A stretch of DNA of 64,000 bases from Fischerella sp. PCC 9605 (GCF_000517105.1 NZ_KI912151.1:876125-940124); one strand, 5' to 3'; shown: positions 1-7,813, numbered from the stretch's first letter. The notes: generated by a model from the sequence alone, not told the origin. Program-made: numbers and translations.

Positions 1-793
1 ATATCCATAGGGATAAGCTGGAAACTCTCACTGCACATATATCTCTCATGTATCCCCTACTAGGGCATATTAATATATCAACTTTTATTGTTATGAAGTT
101 GCGAGTCTATATGCAATTAGTTGCATATGGATATTCTCTGTAATCATTGTGATTCATATGTATATCAGTGAATTCAGCTGCTGAGATTGCTTATATGTAG
201 TATGTTGTAATAATGTCAATTAATTAACGTTTTCAAGTAATCGACCGTATTCTTGAACTCTGCAATAGCATGCCTGCCAGCTATTACAACTAAATTATTC
301 CGCTTTGGTCAGATGAGTATAGCTGCCCCAAAGCTGGAAATATTTAAATGTATGTAAGATGTCTGCATACATGCCATATGGGGGATATAGCTGAGGTTGT
401 TTATATGAAAGTCATCTAAAAAATTTATGCAATGTACTGCTGAGCTTGCTTAAAGCTGGAAAGAACAGAGATGAAGAGTAGTAGATGTACTCACCAGCTT
501 TAAATATTAAGAAATTATTAAAAACTCATTTCATATGCTCGGAAACTACTACCGAACCACAACCGTAGATATATAGTAACAGTTGCATTCTATGCAACCA
601 CAAATGATTCCAGCTTTAAGCTGATTAGCACCGAGGGTATCACCTACCGTCGTGTTATAGAAAACATTATATGTACTGAGCAGTAACTCTGCTGAGCATA
701 ATTACTCCCGCCGATTTGGCGGATGAGTTTATACCTAGTCATCAAAGCTGGATAATCATTAGTAGGATAACTAGGGCTTTTGTATGTATGCAA
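1..793. other. Gene-free, AT-rich region of the integrated element with repeated AAAGCTGG boxes
   Basis: I see no convincing gene in these 793 bases. The stretch is AT-rich, with many CATATG/ATATG words. The box AAGCTGG or its complement occurs near 15, 331, 452, 494, 610 and 744, usually next to an A/T block such as AAATATTTAA. One GTTGCAT...ATGCAAC dyad lies at 582-598. The layout resembles a regulatory or replication-control region more than decayed coding sequence, but that is inference. Confidence 0.4.
582..598. promoter_or_regulatory. 17-bp dyad GTTGCAT-TCT-ATGCAAC, possible operator
   Basis: This is a perfect 7-bp inverted repeat around a 3-bp centre. A near-identical 17-bp dyad lies at 1834-1850, and a related longer one at 1102-1123 inside the neighbouring gene. 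The TGCA half-sites are of the type that CopG-family ribbon-helix-helix repressors recognise. The element encodes such a protein at 6368-6526, but linking the two is inference. Confidence 0.35.
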
Positions 794-1363
794 TCAAGAT
801 TTCAAACCAACATCATGTAACCATTGAGAAAATAATTCTCTCATTTGATCTGTTAATTTTATTGGTTCTTCAAATCCTTTGAGGTATTCTTCTGCTAAAG
901 CTTTATCCTCTACTGGAACAGTAAAAGATATATTAGCTAAAGAAGAACCAGGTTTTTGCGCTTTAGTTTCACCCCTCTCTACCCTTTCCATAGCTTGTTT
1001 GGCAGTAGGTAGAGGTAGAATTCTAGAATTATTTGATACCTCCTCAGCAGAGCGATATACTGATGAATGCTCAGAGCCTTTATCTGGCAAAGGTTCTGGA
1101 GGTTGTGCAATTGATTGCACAACTGGTTTCTCAGCACACTCAATATAGTAATAAACAGACCTCCTTGATTTCTTTATGTTTTTCTCAATCCATTTTCCGA
1201 ACTCACCATAAGGTAGAGATTCTCTAACCTTAATGAATTCTTGACCAACCGTAACTCTCCAATCAGGTAGTGATTTCTCTGTGTACTCAATAATCTCTAT
1301 AGCCTTATTGAACCACTCCGGAGTACCTACTACTAACTCAGAACTGACTGGAATAGAAAACAT
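794..1363 (-). CDS. DUF3102-like protein of the integrated element
   Basis: This gene encodes 189 residues of unknown biochemical role. The N-terminal half contains the sequence GEFGKWIEKNIKKSRRSVYYYI. That resembles the 'FGxWLExNFxxSxRTAxxYM' core seen in DUF3102 proteins of plasmids and phages, which is probably a helical DNA-associated module. A proline- and serine-rich linker follows at about residues 82-140, then a predicted helical C-terminus. The ATG at 1363 is the first in frame. The gene lies in the same orientation as the CoiA-like and replication genes but is separated from them by 563 bp, so it is probably transcribed separately. Family assignment rests on motif resemblance only. 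It could instead be a partition- or copy-control-associated protein of the element. Confidence 0.55.
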   Translation of the reverse strand: MFSIPVSSELVVGTPEWFNKAIEIIEYTEKSLPDWRVTVGQEFIKVRESLPYGEFGKWIEKNIKKSRRSVYYYIECAEKPVVQSIAQPPEPLPDKGSEHSSVYRSAEEVSNNSRILPLPTAKQAMERVERGETKAQKPGSSLANISFTVPVEDKALAEEYLKGFEEPIKLTDQMRELFSQWLHDVGLKS

Positions 1364-1438
1364 CCCAGCAATACGCTTGAGGGGTCTAGCCTATCGCCGG
1401 GATATCATAAGTAGTAATACCGTACTACTGTTACTACA

Positions 1439-1624
1439 ATGAAATTAATTCAAGATGCTGGATGTTCCAAAACTTATGAGAGAGGAAACTCTCGACTGAC
1501 TATCCTAACTTATGCTTCCGGTGAAACTACAAGCTGGGTGTTCAAAAGAAATAAAAATAAACACTATATTCCAATTGACTCTGCCGCTTTAGCCTTGGGT
1601 GAACAAATAGCTAAAGCTGGATAA
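1439..1624 (+). CDS. Small hypothetical protein, 61 aa
   Basis: This would encode a basic 61-residue protein of no recognised family, oriented against its neighbours. It has no signal peptide or membrane segment. The C-terminus, DSAALALGEQIAKAG, is echoed just after the stop by a second partial copy at 1680-1727. That copy would read TTAALALRLQIAKAG followed by a stop, so the 3' end has been duplicated. No clear Shine-Dalgarno sequence precedes the ATG, so the gene is plausible but unproven. The repeated AAAGCTGG box falls in the terminal codons of both copies, which could mean the sequence matters as DNA rather than as protein. Confidence 0.3.
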   Translation: MKLIQDAGCSKTYERGNSRLTILTYASGETTSWVFKRNKNKHYIPIDSAALALGEQIAKAG

Positions 1625-1728
1625 GCATAAACACTTAGAGGAAATTGCTCTAGGTAGAAACTACTAGTGAAAACATCTACTACTGCCGCTTTAGCCTTGA
1701 GGTTACAGATAGCTAAAGCTGGTTAATC
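1582..1728. repeat. Imperfect direct repeat of about 45 bp (1582-1625 and 1680-1728)
   Basis: Both copies contain CTGCCGCTTTAGCCTTG, then a variable stretch of about 13 bases, then ATAGCTAAAGCTGG and a TAA. The first copy is the 3' end of the 61-residue gene and the second is non-coding. A weaker pair of about 24 bp, CCCTCTA(C/G)AATCGC, lies at 1785-1803 and 1866-1880. Confidence 0.6.
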
Positions 1729-1833
1729 AGATGTGTTCTCCAGCTAAAAATTTCTCAATACCTACAATGAATTATCAACTATACCCCCTCTACAATCGCC
1801 AGGAAGGCGTCTATTCTGGGCTGGACGTATGTG

Positions 1834-1850
1834 GTTGCATTATGTGCAAC
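1834..1850. promoter_or_regulatory. 17-bp dyad GTTGCA-TTATG-TGCAAC
   Basis: This is a second copy of the dyad at 582-598, lying 77 bp beyond the 3' end of the CoiA-like gene and in a gene-free gap (1625-1926). Recurrence of the same palindrome in two gaps of one element suggests a protein-binding site. It is too short to be a convincing terminator. Confidence 0.35.
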
Positions 1851-1926
1851 TGTTGTACCTACACCCTCTAGAATCGCTTAGGACATTGTAGAGGTTGCTA
1901 ACGTAGAATACTGTGGAACACTAGAA

Positions 1927-2781
1927 TCAAACACAAGTTATGGGGTTTTTATTAGTTTGTCTATCCAAACTCTTAAAAAATCTAGGCTTATCCATCTTTG
2001 AAAGCAGATATGAAACAACATCACCAGAACAATCTAAATAACCCCAACCCGTTTTAAAATTACCTTCTTTACCACTGTCGTAGTGCTTTTGGATATAAAA
2101 GACATTATCTTGATAAGTAGTTGATACTACTGTATGTTTAACAACCCATATACGCTGACCATTATCTAATATCTTTAAATCACATAAATTCTCTTTTACG
2201 TAGGTAGAATACTCATCCCAAGTACCCCATTTTTCGTAATTGTATGGGGGGACGTCTACTGAATGCCGATGATGGATAACAGTGTCGGGTAGGTGAAATA
2301 ATGTAGGTTTCGTGGTCGTCATCAAACTTTTACGTGGATATCGCCAATAGAAAGATTGATATTCCCCTTTGTCGGTAATCTTAAAATTATCGGCAAAATC
2401 TTGAGCATCAAAAATCCACACCATATCCTCATAAAATTCTTCCCTTTCTTTAATTTCTTCAGGAGAGATAGGAGAATGCTGTAACTCTACTACGAACTGC
2501 TTACCATCCCAAGTAGGTATACAAACATCCGCTCTGTGGATAACATCTCCCTTTTTGATAACTACTTCTTGCAGTTCTTTTGGAAACATATTTTTCCATC
2601 CTAAGTGCCATTCTGTTTCACCTTCTGACCACTTATCACAATCAGAATCTGACTTATGTGACCAATGCCAAATCTTTATCGAGCCACATTTAGCTACTAA
2701 CTCCTCCCCACATGTAGGGCAGACAGCTTTACCACCTGGATACGCTTTTGTACGTTCTCCAGCAATCAATCCGTATTGCAT
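1927..2781 (-). CDS. CoiA-like competence/nuclease-fold protein
   Basis: This gene encodes 284 residues with the hallmarks of the CoiA family. There is a CPTC zinc knuckle at residues 21-24, HWSH at 39-42, a GETEWHxxWK segment at 54-63, and a PD-(D/E)xK-type nuclease core with D85 (in RADV) and E99-L-Q101. CoiA proteins act in processing incoming DNA or recombination during transformation, and relatives are common on plasmids and integrative elements. The 10-bp gap to the upstream replication gene and the shared strand indicate one operon. The zinc ligands, the acidic residue and the E-x-Q pair are all present, so the nuclease is probably active. The substrate is unknown. Confidence 0.75.
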   Translation of the reverse strand: MQYGLIAGERTKAYPGGKAVCPTCGEELVAKCGSIKIWHWSHKSDSDCDKWSEGETEWHLGWKNMFPKELQEVVIKKGDVIHRADVCIPTWDGKQFVVELQHSPISPEEIKEREEFYEDMVWIFDAQDFADNFKITDKGEYQSFYWRYPRKSLMTTTKPTLFHLPDTVIHHRHSVDVPPYNYEKWGTWDEYSTYVKENLCDLKILDNGQRIWVVKHTVVSTTYQDNVFYIQKHYDSGKEGNFKTGWGYLDCSGDVVSYLLSKMDKPRFFKSLDRQTNKNPITCV

Positions 2782-2791
2782 ATGTTCCCCC

Positions 2792-5700
2792 TCAAAAATT
2801 GACTTTATTTAATTTCTTCAATAAATGAATTGCCACGAAGATTTCTTTTGGTTCATTATTCGGATTGAATCCAGTAGGACACACCCTTACAATCGCCCCG
2901 ACTACTCTTGAACCAGCTTTATCCATCCGGAAATTTACTATCTCCCCAGAACAGCTATATTCCCTGAGCATCATATTAAACATAGAGACTCTATCGCCTA
3001 CGGATATTCCTACCCCAGCACTATCCACCACTGTTATTGGTGGTTCATCTTCAAGTGCCGACATCGCCGACATATTTTTCTCAAGTGCCGACATCTCAAC
3101 CTCTTGATTTACAAGGGCTTCAGGAGAATCGCCGACATTTTCACTGCCGACAGGGGTACTTTTTTGATTTTCTAAAATCGAGTCGCCTGTTATACCAGAT
3201 TCAAGATTTTCGTCAAAGCTTGAAAAACTGTCGGCATTGTCGGCAGTTGAATTATTTTTATTAAATAATCCACCAGTAGTAGTACTTTGAGCTAATAATT
3301 CCTCTATAGAGGATGTCGGCAATTCGTCGGCAATTCGTCGGCACTTGTCGGCAGTTACATATTTAGTTGATTTTCCAGCTTTAACTATGTATCCATAACC
3401 ACTGCCTTCTAGCTGGTGAAGCATAGTGAGTATTTCTTCATTAGGTTTATCTCTGAGAGAACGAATATATTTCTGAAGCTCTCTTATAGTTACCCCCCCA
3501 CTGGTGGATAAAGCTTTCTCTTGAATCTTCAGCAAGTCGCCTGTTAATTCCTCTTGTGGGCTGTTTAGAGCATAGAGTAGTCTGACCTGTCCCAAATAGA
3601 ACCAAACCAGCTTTATGGCTCTTATAACGTTCACTGGTTGGATATATTCGGGGATGTTGGTATCGCCGGAACCTATTTCATTGATGATGTGACACCACAG
3701 AGTAAGACGCGCTAAGTAGGTTCTCAGCTTCGATAAACTTGCCCTAACACCTTCGTGTGGTTCTTTTATTAGTAAGTCGGTCAATACATTAGAGGCCAGC
3801 TCATAGATAGGTTTGCTGTCGGCACTTAGCTTGTACACTTTCGGGGCAACGCTACCCAGTTGTACATAAAGCTTTTGTAGATGATTGGACAAATGCAGAC
3901 TGTCCGCATATTTATCCGCATGTTGTAAATCTAGATAAGGAACTGGTGGAGTGACTAGACACCATAAGAATCTTGCGAATTCCCCTGAGATATCTGTGTG
4001 ATCACCCATCAACTTTTTCAGCACATCATCTTGGATGCCACCAGTAACCGATACAGCATGTTCATCTATGTAAATGCTTTCCTTTCTGCGGTCACTGCAT
4101 ATAGGCGTACCGTCAAACAGTTGTAAATCCTGTTGGGCGTCATCCCCCTTACCACCCTTATATTGGTTTCGGCTGGTGAATTTTCCAGAAAGCTCATCTC
4201 GATTTTCCAGTAGTGATTTACGTTCACTTGAGGCTATGATGTCTTTCAACGCTTCAAATGTGTAGTCAGAAACTATATATCTCCTCCTCCCCCCTGGTGG
4301 TTGTGGTTTTTTACCTCTATCTCTTTTATCTAGGGACTCCCACTGCTCTAAACTCAATTTGTAGGCTTCATCTGCAACTTTCCACTCCTCATAAGCTGCT
4401 GATTCTAGCTTCTGAAGTGGGCTTATTATCTGCTGCGAGGTAGGAGTTTTTAGCCTACCTGATGGCATCACAGATGCAGTTCTATATATTGCTGGTTGGA
4501 TAAAGCCAGCTTCTCTACAGATTTCGATTTTTGCTAACCCAAAACGAGAGCCAGCAGTGGGGATTAATGTAGTCAAAAGATGCTCTGGTGATGTCGGCAT
4601 TGCATCAGCTCTTGCAACCACCAACCTAGCTAGTGGTTCCGGGAGAATCTCAAAAAGATTTATCCTGCTATCCCTGTAACCAAATAACTCAGAGAGATTT
4701 GATTTGATTTCGTCTATTTCCTCGTCTTCTTGTAGAATATCCTGAGATTTAACCTTTTTAGTTGCTCTGATGACTTTCCAGCATCCACTATCACCTTCTT
4801 CGTGATAGGCAGTTGGTACACAATCGTCTGAAATTGTTCCCAGAATTCGTTCCCATTTATCTGGGTCATCCTCGCTATCTGGGAATTTTCCCCAAGCTTC
4901 CTCTGCTAATTCCTCTGTCGTGCCACTATACTCAATTCTTTTTGATTTAAGCCAGTTCTCCCAGCCTTTACACTCACTAGCTAATAGAGTTAAGGCATGT
5001 GAGCGATCGCCAACCTCAACTGATTCACCGTCGAGTACTTTGCTTGCTTTTCTGTTGCCAAGCCGAACTACTTCCTCTAAAGTCAGTTCTTTTGTAGAAA
5101 TTCTTTTGGCTGCTGGTCTTGGGGTAACTACCTTACTCTCTTTCTTCTTGTATTTTCTTGCTGTCGGGTATAGCCCTATATCTTCTGGGGAACCATCAAC
5201 CACTATTGGATAATCAGCGAATTGAATCCATTCGTATGGCTTTCCATTAACCCCAACAGTAGGCGGCAATAAAGTATGCTGCCCGTTGCTGTGCAAGAAT
5301 TCTCCGCATTTAAGATTACTTTCGGGGTCAAGAGTGAATGCAGTCCATTCGTTCTTTTTGGTAAGCGCCACAAAAAACCCAAGCCCCCCAGAAGGAGAAC
5401 GCATTGCTAATGTATTTCTTATCTGAGGGTAGTTTTCCAGCCAGATGTTTACAGCCTCTAACATCTGTTCTTCGGTTTTGAATAACTTCTCTGGTTCTGG
5501 CCCGTAATCAAAATCTATTCGCGTAATGTAATGCTGCCCATTCCAGCCCAATAACGCACCTACACCAGAACTGTATGCAAACCACTTAACCAGTACCCCC
5601 TCTGGTGGTTGTTTACCTTGCCATTGTTTCCAAGAAACAGAACGTACAACACCCTGATAATCTTTCCAGCAAGGTTGTTTCCCGTCCTTTGTACCAAGTT

Positions 5701-5944
5701 GCTCTAGACATTCTTTGGGGTTTTCCGGCATTGGGGATAATCCCAGAGATAATAGCCAAAAAACTGTCTTTTCTATTGTTTGAGGGGTGTATAACTCTTC
5801 TATATTAAGACTTGTAGCTGTTGAGTCTGGTATAGCTGGATGGTCGAAGCACTCATCCTTACTGGTGGATAGGTCATTTTCTGAAGATTTTTGACCACCA
5901 CTTGCATCATTATTATGAAATGCGCTATCTTCTAGTAAAGCCAT
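2792..5944 (-). CDS. Replication protein: primase-polymerase-like N-terminus plus DUF3987 helicase-like domain
   Basis: This gene encodes 1050 residues. Residues about 60-260 resemble the bifunctional primase-polymerase (prim-pol) domain: the SWKQW region, the acidic IDFDYGP motif and an HSNGQH histidine motif. Residues about 430-800 match DUF3987, a primase-associated helicase-like domain, with a degenerate P-loop PSGRLKTPTS. A low-complexity acidic linker at about 860-990 is followed by a small beta-rich C-terminal domain (about 985-1050). Such proteins replicate or mobilise plasmids and integrative elements. The ATG at 5944 follows AAGGAG. Four copies of this start region are repeated upstream, each with its own mini-ORF. 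The linker's DNA carries a dense GTCGGCA repeat cluster. It is co-oriented and close-spaced with the CoiA-like gene. Confidence 0.75.
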   Translation of the reverse strand: MALLEDSAFHNNDASGGQKSSENDLSTSKDECFDHPAIPDSTATSLNIEELYTPQTIEKTVFWLLSLGLSPMPENPKECLEQLGTKDGKQPCWKDYQGVVRSVSWKQWQGKQPPEGVLVKWFAYSSGVGALLGWNGQHYITRIDFDYGPEPEKLFKTEEQMLEAVNIWLENYPQIRNTLAMRSPSGGLGFFVALTKKNEWTAFTLDPESNLKCGEFLHSNGQHTLLPPTVGVNGKPYEWIQFADYPIVVDGSPEDIGLYPTARKYKKKESKVVTPRPAAKRISTKELTLEEVVRLGNRKASKVLDGESVEVGDRSHALTLLASECKGWENWLKSKRIEYSGTTEELAEEAWGKFPDSEDDPDKWERILGTISDDCVPTAYHEEGDSGCWKVIRATKKVKSQDILQEDEEIDEIKSNLSELFGYRDSRINLFEILPEPLARLVVARADAMPTSPEHLLTTLIPTAGSRFGLAKIEICREAGFIQPAIYRTASVMPSGRLKTPTSQQIISPLQKLESAAYEEWKVADEAYKLSLEQWESLDKRDRGKKPQPPGGRRRYIVSDYTFEALKDIIASSERKSLLENRDELSGKFTSRNQYKGGKGDDAQQDLQLFDGTPICSDRRKESIYIDEHAVSVTGGIQDDVLKKLMGDHTDISGEFARFLWCLVTPPVPYLDLQHADKYADSLHLSNHLQKLYVQLGSVAPKVYKLSADSKPIYELASNVLTDLLIKEPHEGVRASLSKLRTYLARLTLWCHIINEIGSGDTNIPEYIQPVNVIRAIKLVWFYLGQVRLLYALNSPQEELTGDLLKIQEKALSTSGGVTIRELQKYIRSLRDKPNEEILTMLHQLEGSGYGYIVKAGKSTKYVTADKCRRIADELPTSSIEELLAQSTTTGGLFNKNNSTADNADSFSSFDENLESGITGDSILENQKSTPVGSENVGDSPEALVNQEVEMSALEKNMSAMSALEDEPPITVVDSAGVGISVGDRVSMFNMMLREYSCSGEIVNFRMDKAGSRVVGAIVRVCPTGFNPNNEPKEIFVAIHLLKKLNKVNF
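3056..3353. repeat. Eleven copies of GTCGGCA (both orientations) inside the replication gene
   Basis: The octamer (T/C)GTCGGCA or its complement occurs at 3056, 3065, 3086, 3130, 3145, 3229, 3238, 3314, 3325, 3336 and 3346. Two outliers lie at 3817 and 4592. The five left-hand copies read TGCCGACA or CGCCGACA and the six right-hand copies are inverted. Copies at 3314, 3325 and 3336 are spaced exactly 11 bp. The copies fall in different reading frames of the gene, encoding SAD, ELPT, NAD, VGS and others. They are therefore not explained by a peptide repeat. By analogy with origins located inside replication genes, they may be iterons. Confidence 0.65.
5891..5919 (+). promoter_or_regulatory. 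Candidate promoter reading antisense to the replication-gene leader
   Basis: TTGACC at 5891-5896 is separated by 17 bp from TATGAA at 5914-5919, a fair sigma-70-like match on the plus strand. A transcript from about 5926 would run opposite the start codon and the mini-ORF leader of the replication gene. It would reach the hairpin-plus-T-tract terminator at 6263-6298. This is a sequence match only. Confidence 0.3.
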
Positions 5945-6112
5945 GTCTTGCTACTCCTTAGTAAGTTTTGGTTCTAGTAAAGCCATATCTTGCTACTCCT
6001 TAGTAAGTTTTGGTTCTAGTAAAGCCATATCTTGCTACTCCTTAGTAAGTTTTGGTTCTAGTAAAGCCATATCTTGCTACTCCTTAGTAAGTTTTGGTTC
6101 TAGTAAAGCCAT
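5945..6112 (-). repeat. Four 42-bp tandem repeats, each with a Shine-Dalgarno, ATG and 11-codon mini-ORF
   Basis: On the minus strand each unit reads ATG, ten codons and TAG, encoding MALLEPKLTKE. ATGs lie at 6112, 6070, 6028 and 5986. The final codons AAG GAG TAG double as the Shine-Dalgarno of the next ATG, so each stop sits six bases before the next start. The fifth ATG, at 5944, opens the replication gene, whose first five codons (MALLE) are identical to the mini-ORF's. The most upstream ATG has the same AAGGAG from flanking unique DNA. Units are identical except one base. The arrangement would give serial termination-reinitiation or decoy initiation. It is not a CRISPR, because there are no spacers. 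Confidence 0.85.
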
Positions 6113-6262
6113 ATCTTGCTACTCCTTAGTAGCGAGAATTTGGTGAACAAAGACATCTGAACAGCCTCCTTATAGGCTTTGGTCTTACCCTTTGAAGCTG
6201 CTGGCTTCTAAATTCCAAAAATCGTAAATTTTGCACATAAATACAGTAAATAATTTGAATTA

Positions 6263-6298
6263 CCAGCCTGACAGCGCCAACTGAAGGGCTGGTTTTTT
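6263..6298 (+). terminator. Rho-independent terminator on the plus strand
   Basis: CCAGCC at 6263-6268 pairs with GGCTGG at 6287-6292 across an 18-base loop and is followed directly by TTTTTT. No plus-strand protein gene precedes it convincingly. It would suit the end of a counter-transcript to the replication-gene leader. The gap 6113-6367 otherwise holds no gene. Confidence 0.55.
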
Positions 6299-6367
6299 AT
6301 TTACTCACGTGTGGCGATCCGTCTCGATTTTGTTGGGCTAAGCCGGAAACTCAAAAAGCTGAAAATC

Positions 6368-6526
6368 CTATGATGCGTGTTGCTCTAAATAGAGTTTCAA
6401 TGCATATTCAACAAGGTTGCTGACATTTCGATTTTCTTTTTTAGCTAATTCTTTGACGGCAGCTTTTATCTTTGGATCAACTGTTGAATTAAGTTGTGTT
6501 TTTCTGTTTTCTACTGTTAAAGGCAT
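6368..6526 (-). CDS. Small ribbon-helix-helix (CopG/Arc-like) DNA-binding protein, 52 aa
   Basis: This 52-residue protein has the ribbon-helix-helix layout. A short beta strand around KTQLNSTVD leads into helix one (PKIKAAVKELAKKEN), a turn (RNVSN), and helix two (LVEYALKLYLEQ). Such proteins act as dimeric repressors of replication genes, toxin-antitoxin operons or transfer genes. It starts with ATG at 6526 and lies between the integrase (stop 6604) and the replication-gene leader on the same strand, where a copy-control repressor is often found. No toxin gene sits next to it, so an antitoxin role is less likely. The fold assignment is good, and the regulatory target is inferred. Confidence 0.7.
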   Translation of the reverse strand: MPLTVENRKTQLNSTVDPKIKAAVKELAKKENRNVSNLVEYALKLYLEQHAS

Positions 6527-6603
6527 ACAATACTAAACCATCCTCTCGATACATTCTGTATAGCGCAACATAATGATTTGTGTCTACTAATTTTGAGTTG
6601 CAA

Positions 6604-7770
6604 TTACTGAAGAAAATCAGGGATATTCGGAGGAGTCACCAGCCCAGCATAGTATTCATATAGAGTTTCTATTTTATGTCCTGTAATCTTGGCTATTTTA
6701 ATAGGTTCAGTCCCTAGTAGTAGGTGGTTAGTGACAAAAGAATGTCTACAATTGTAAGGTTGCCTATAAAGAACTCCGGCTTTATCCAAAGCTGTTTTCC
6801 AATAGCGTTTGGTGAAATTATCCACATCAATAGCTCTACCTCCTATAGCAGTGAACACCAGACTATCAGGGTTAGCATTTTCTGGTTTAATTGACTTCAA
6901 TAATTCTCGTACCCTTTCTGTAGTTGGTATCGTTCTAGCTGTATTCGTTTTAGTGGATTTTCTAACACCTTTGCTCAAAGATTCCCCGACCCAAATAGTA
7001 GTGAAGTTAGGGTTAACATGCTTCCACTTCAGAGCAATTGCTTCCCCGGTTCTGACTCCACTTGAAAATAAAAAAACCACATAGGGGTAGTAATGTGGAT
7101 AATCCCTATGAAACACATCCAAAATCGCCGTAATCTCTTCTTTGCTAAATGGTAGCGGTGGTTGTTTTGGGGGTACTTTAACTCGTCTTAAAACTACCTT
7201 CCAGGGGTTTCTAGATGGTAAATCTATAGATTCATCCCCATATTCTCTAGCCCATTCCCAGCAAGATACTAGTAGGGCAATACGCTGTTTTAGTGTCAGT
7301 GGACTAAGTTTCTGTTTGAGGCGATCGCAAAAATCCTGAGCATCATCTTCTGTTAAAGCAAATGCTGGCTTGTTCCCAATATAGTGCTGTTGCAGGCAGG
7401 ATAGGGTAATTTGATATTTCTCAAGTGTACGGGTGTAGACCTCTTTCTCCTTCCAATCAATGAAGGCACGAAACACATCAACCACAGTAACTATTAAGGG
7501 TAAAGCTGCTGCTTCCTCTCGCCACTGCTTACGATATTTTTCTAGTGTGAGGTCAAAACTGTGGATGTACCCCGTACATCTGTGGTTGGTGATATCTGCT
7601 TTAATTTGAGTTGCCCTGGTTTGAGCTAACTTTCTTCCTGCGGTGGTATCAGCTAGACCTAGAGCAATATCATACTGTTTACCATTTACTCTAAATCTGA
7701 GTCTGAGTCTTCCAGAGCGGGAAGCTATAACTACTGACCCTTTCTTATTCTTTTTGGGTTTCCTTACCAT
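6604..7770 (-). CDS. Tyrosine recombinase / phage-type integrase
   Basis: This is a site-specific recombinase of the lambda-integrase class, which inserts and excises elements at tRNA attachment sites. From the start I prefer (ATG at 7770) the protein is 388 residues. It has an N-terminal Arm-type DNA-binding segment (SGRLRLRFRVNGKQYDIALG), a SAM-like core-binding domain, and a catalytic domain. The catalytic residues are R in SSGVRTGEAI, H-x-x-R-type CRHSF, GH in ITGHKIE, and the nucleophilic Y in LYEYYAG. The frame stays open to 7866, but that extension runs into a tRNA-like sequence and has no good ribosome site, whereas AGCAGG precedes 7770. The gene appears complete. Its 5' end faces the tRNA-Pro relic, as expected for the element boundary. 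Confidence 0.85.
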   Translation of the reverse strand: MVRKPKKNKKGSVVIASRSGRLRLRFRVNGKQYDIALGLADTTAGRKLAQTRATQIKADITNHRCTGYIHSFDLTLEKYRKQWREEAAALPLIVTVVDVFRAFIDWKEKEVYTRTLEKYQITLSCLQQHYIGNKPAFALTEDDAQDFCDRLKQKLSPLTLKQRIALLVSCWEWAREYGDESIDLPSRNPWKVVLRRVKVPPKQPPLPFSKEEITAILDVFHRDYPHYYPYVVFLFSSGVRTGEAIALKWKHVNPNFTTIWVGESLSKGVRKSTKTNTARTIPTTERVRELLKSIKPENANPDSLVFTAIGGRAIDVDNFTKRYWKTALDKAGVLYRQPYNCRHSFVTNHLLLGTEPIKIAKITGHKIETLYEYYAGLVTPPNIPDFLQ

Positions 7771-7813
7771 AACCTGCTTAACAGAAAAACATGATATGGT
7801 AGTTATCTGTTTG

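Noticed and set aside
5945-6112. CRISPR-like array
   Set aside because: The units are directly adjacent, 42 bp each, with no spacers between them.
5943-6146. A plus-strand open frame of 67 codons with a 14-residue repeat (SCYSLVSFGSSKAI)
   Set aside because: It is the reverse of the 42-bp minus-strand leader repeats. It has no ribosome site and no codon bias. The minus strand explains the repeats better.
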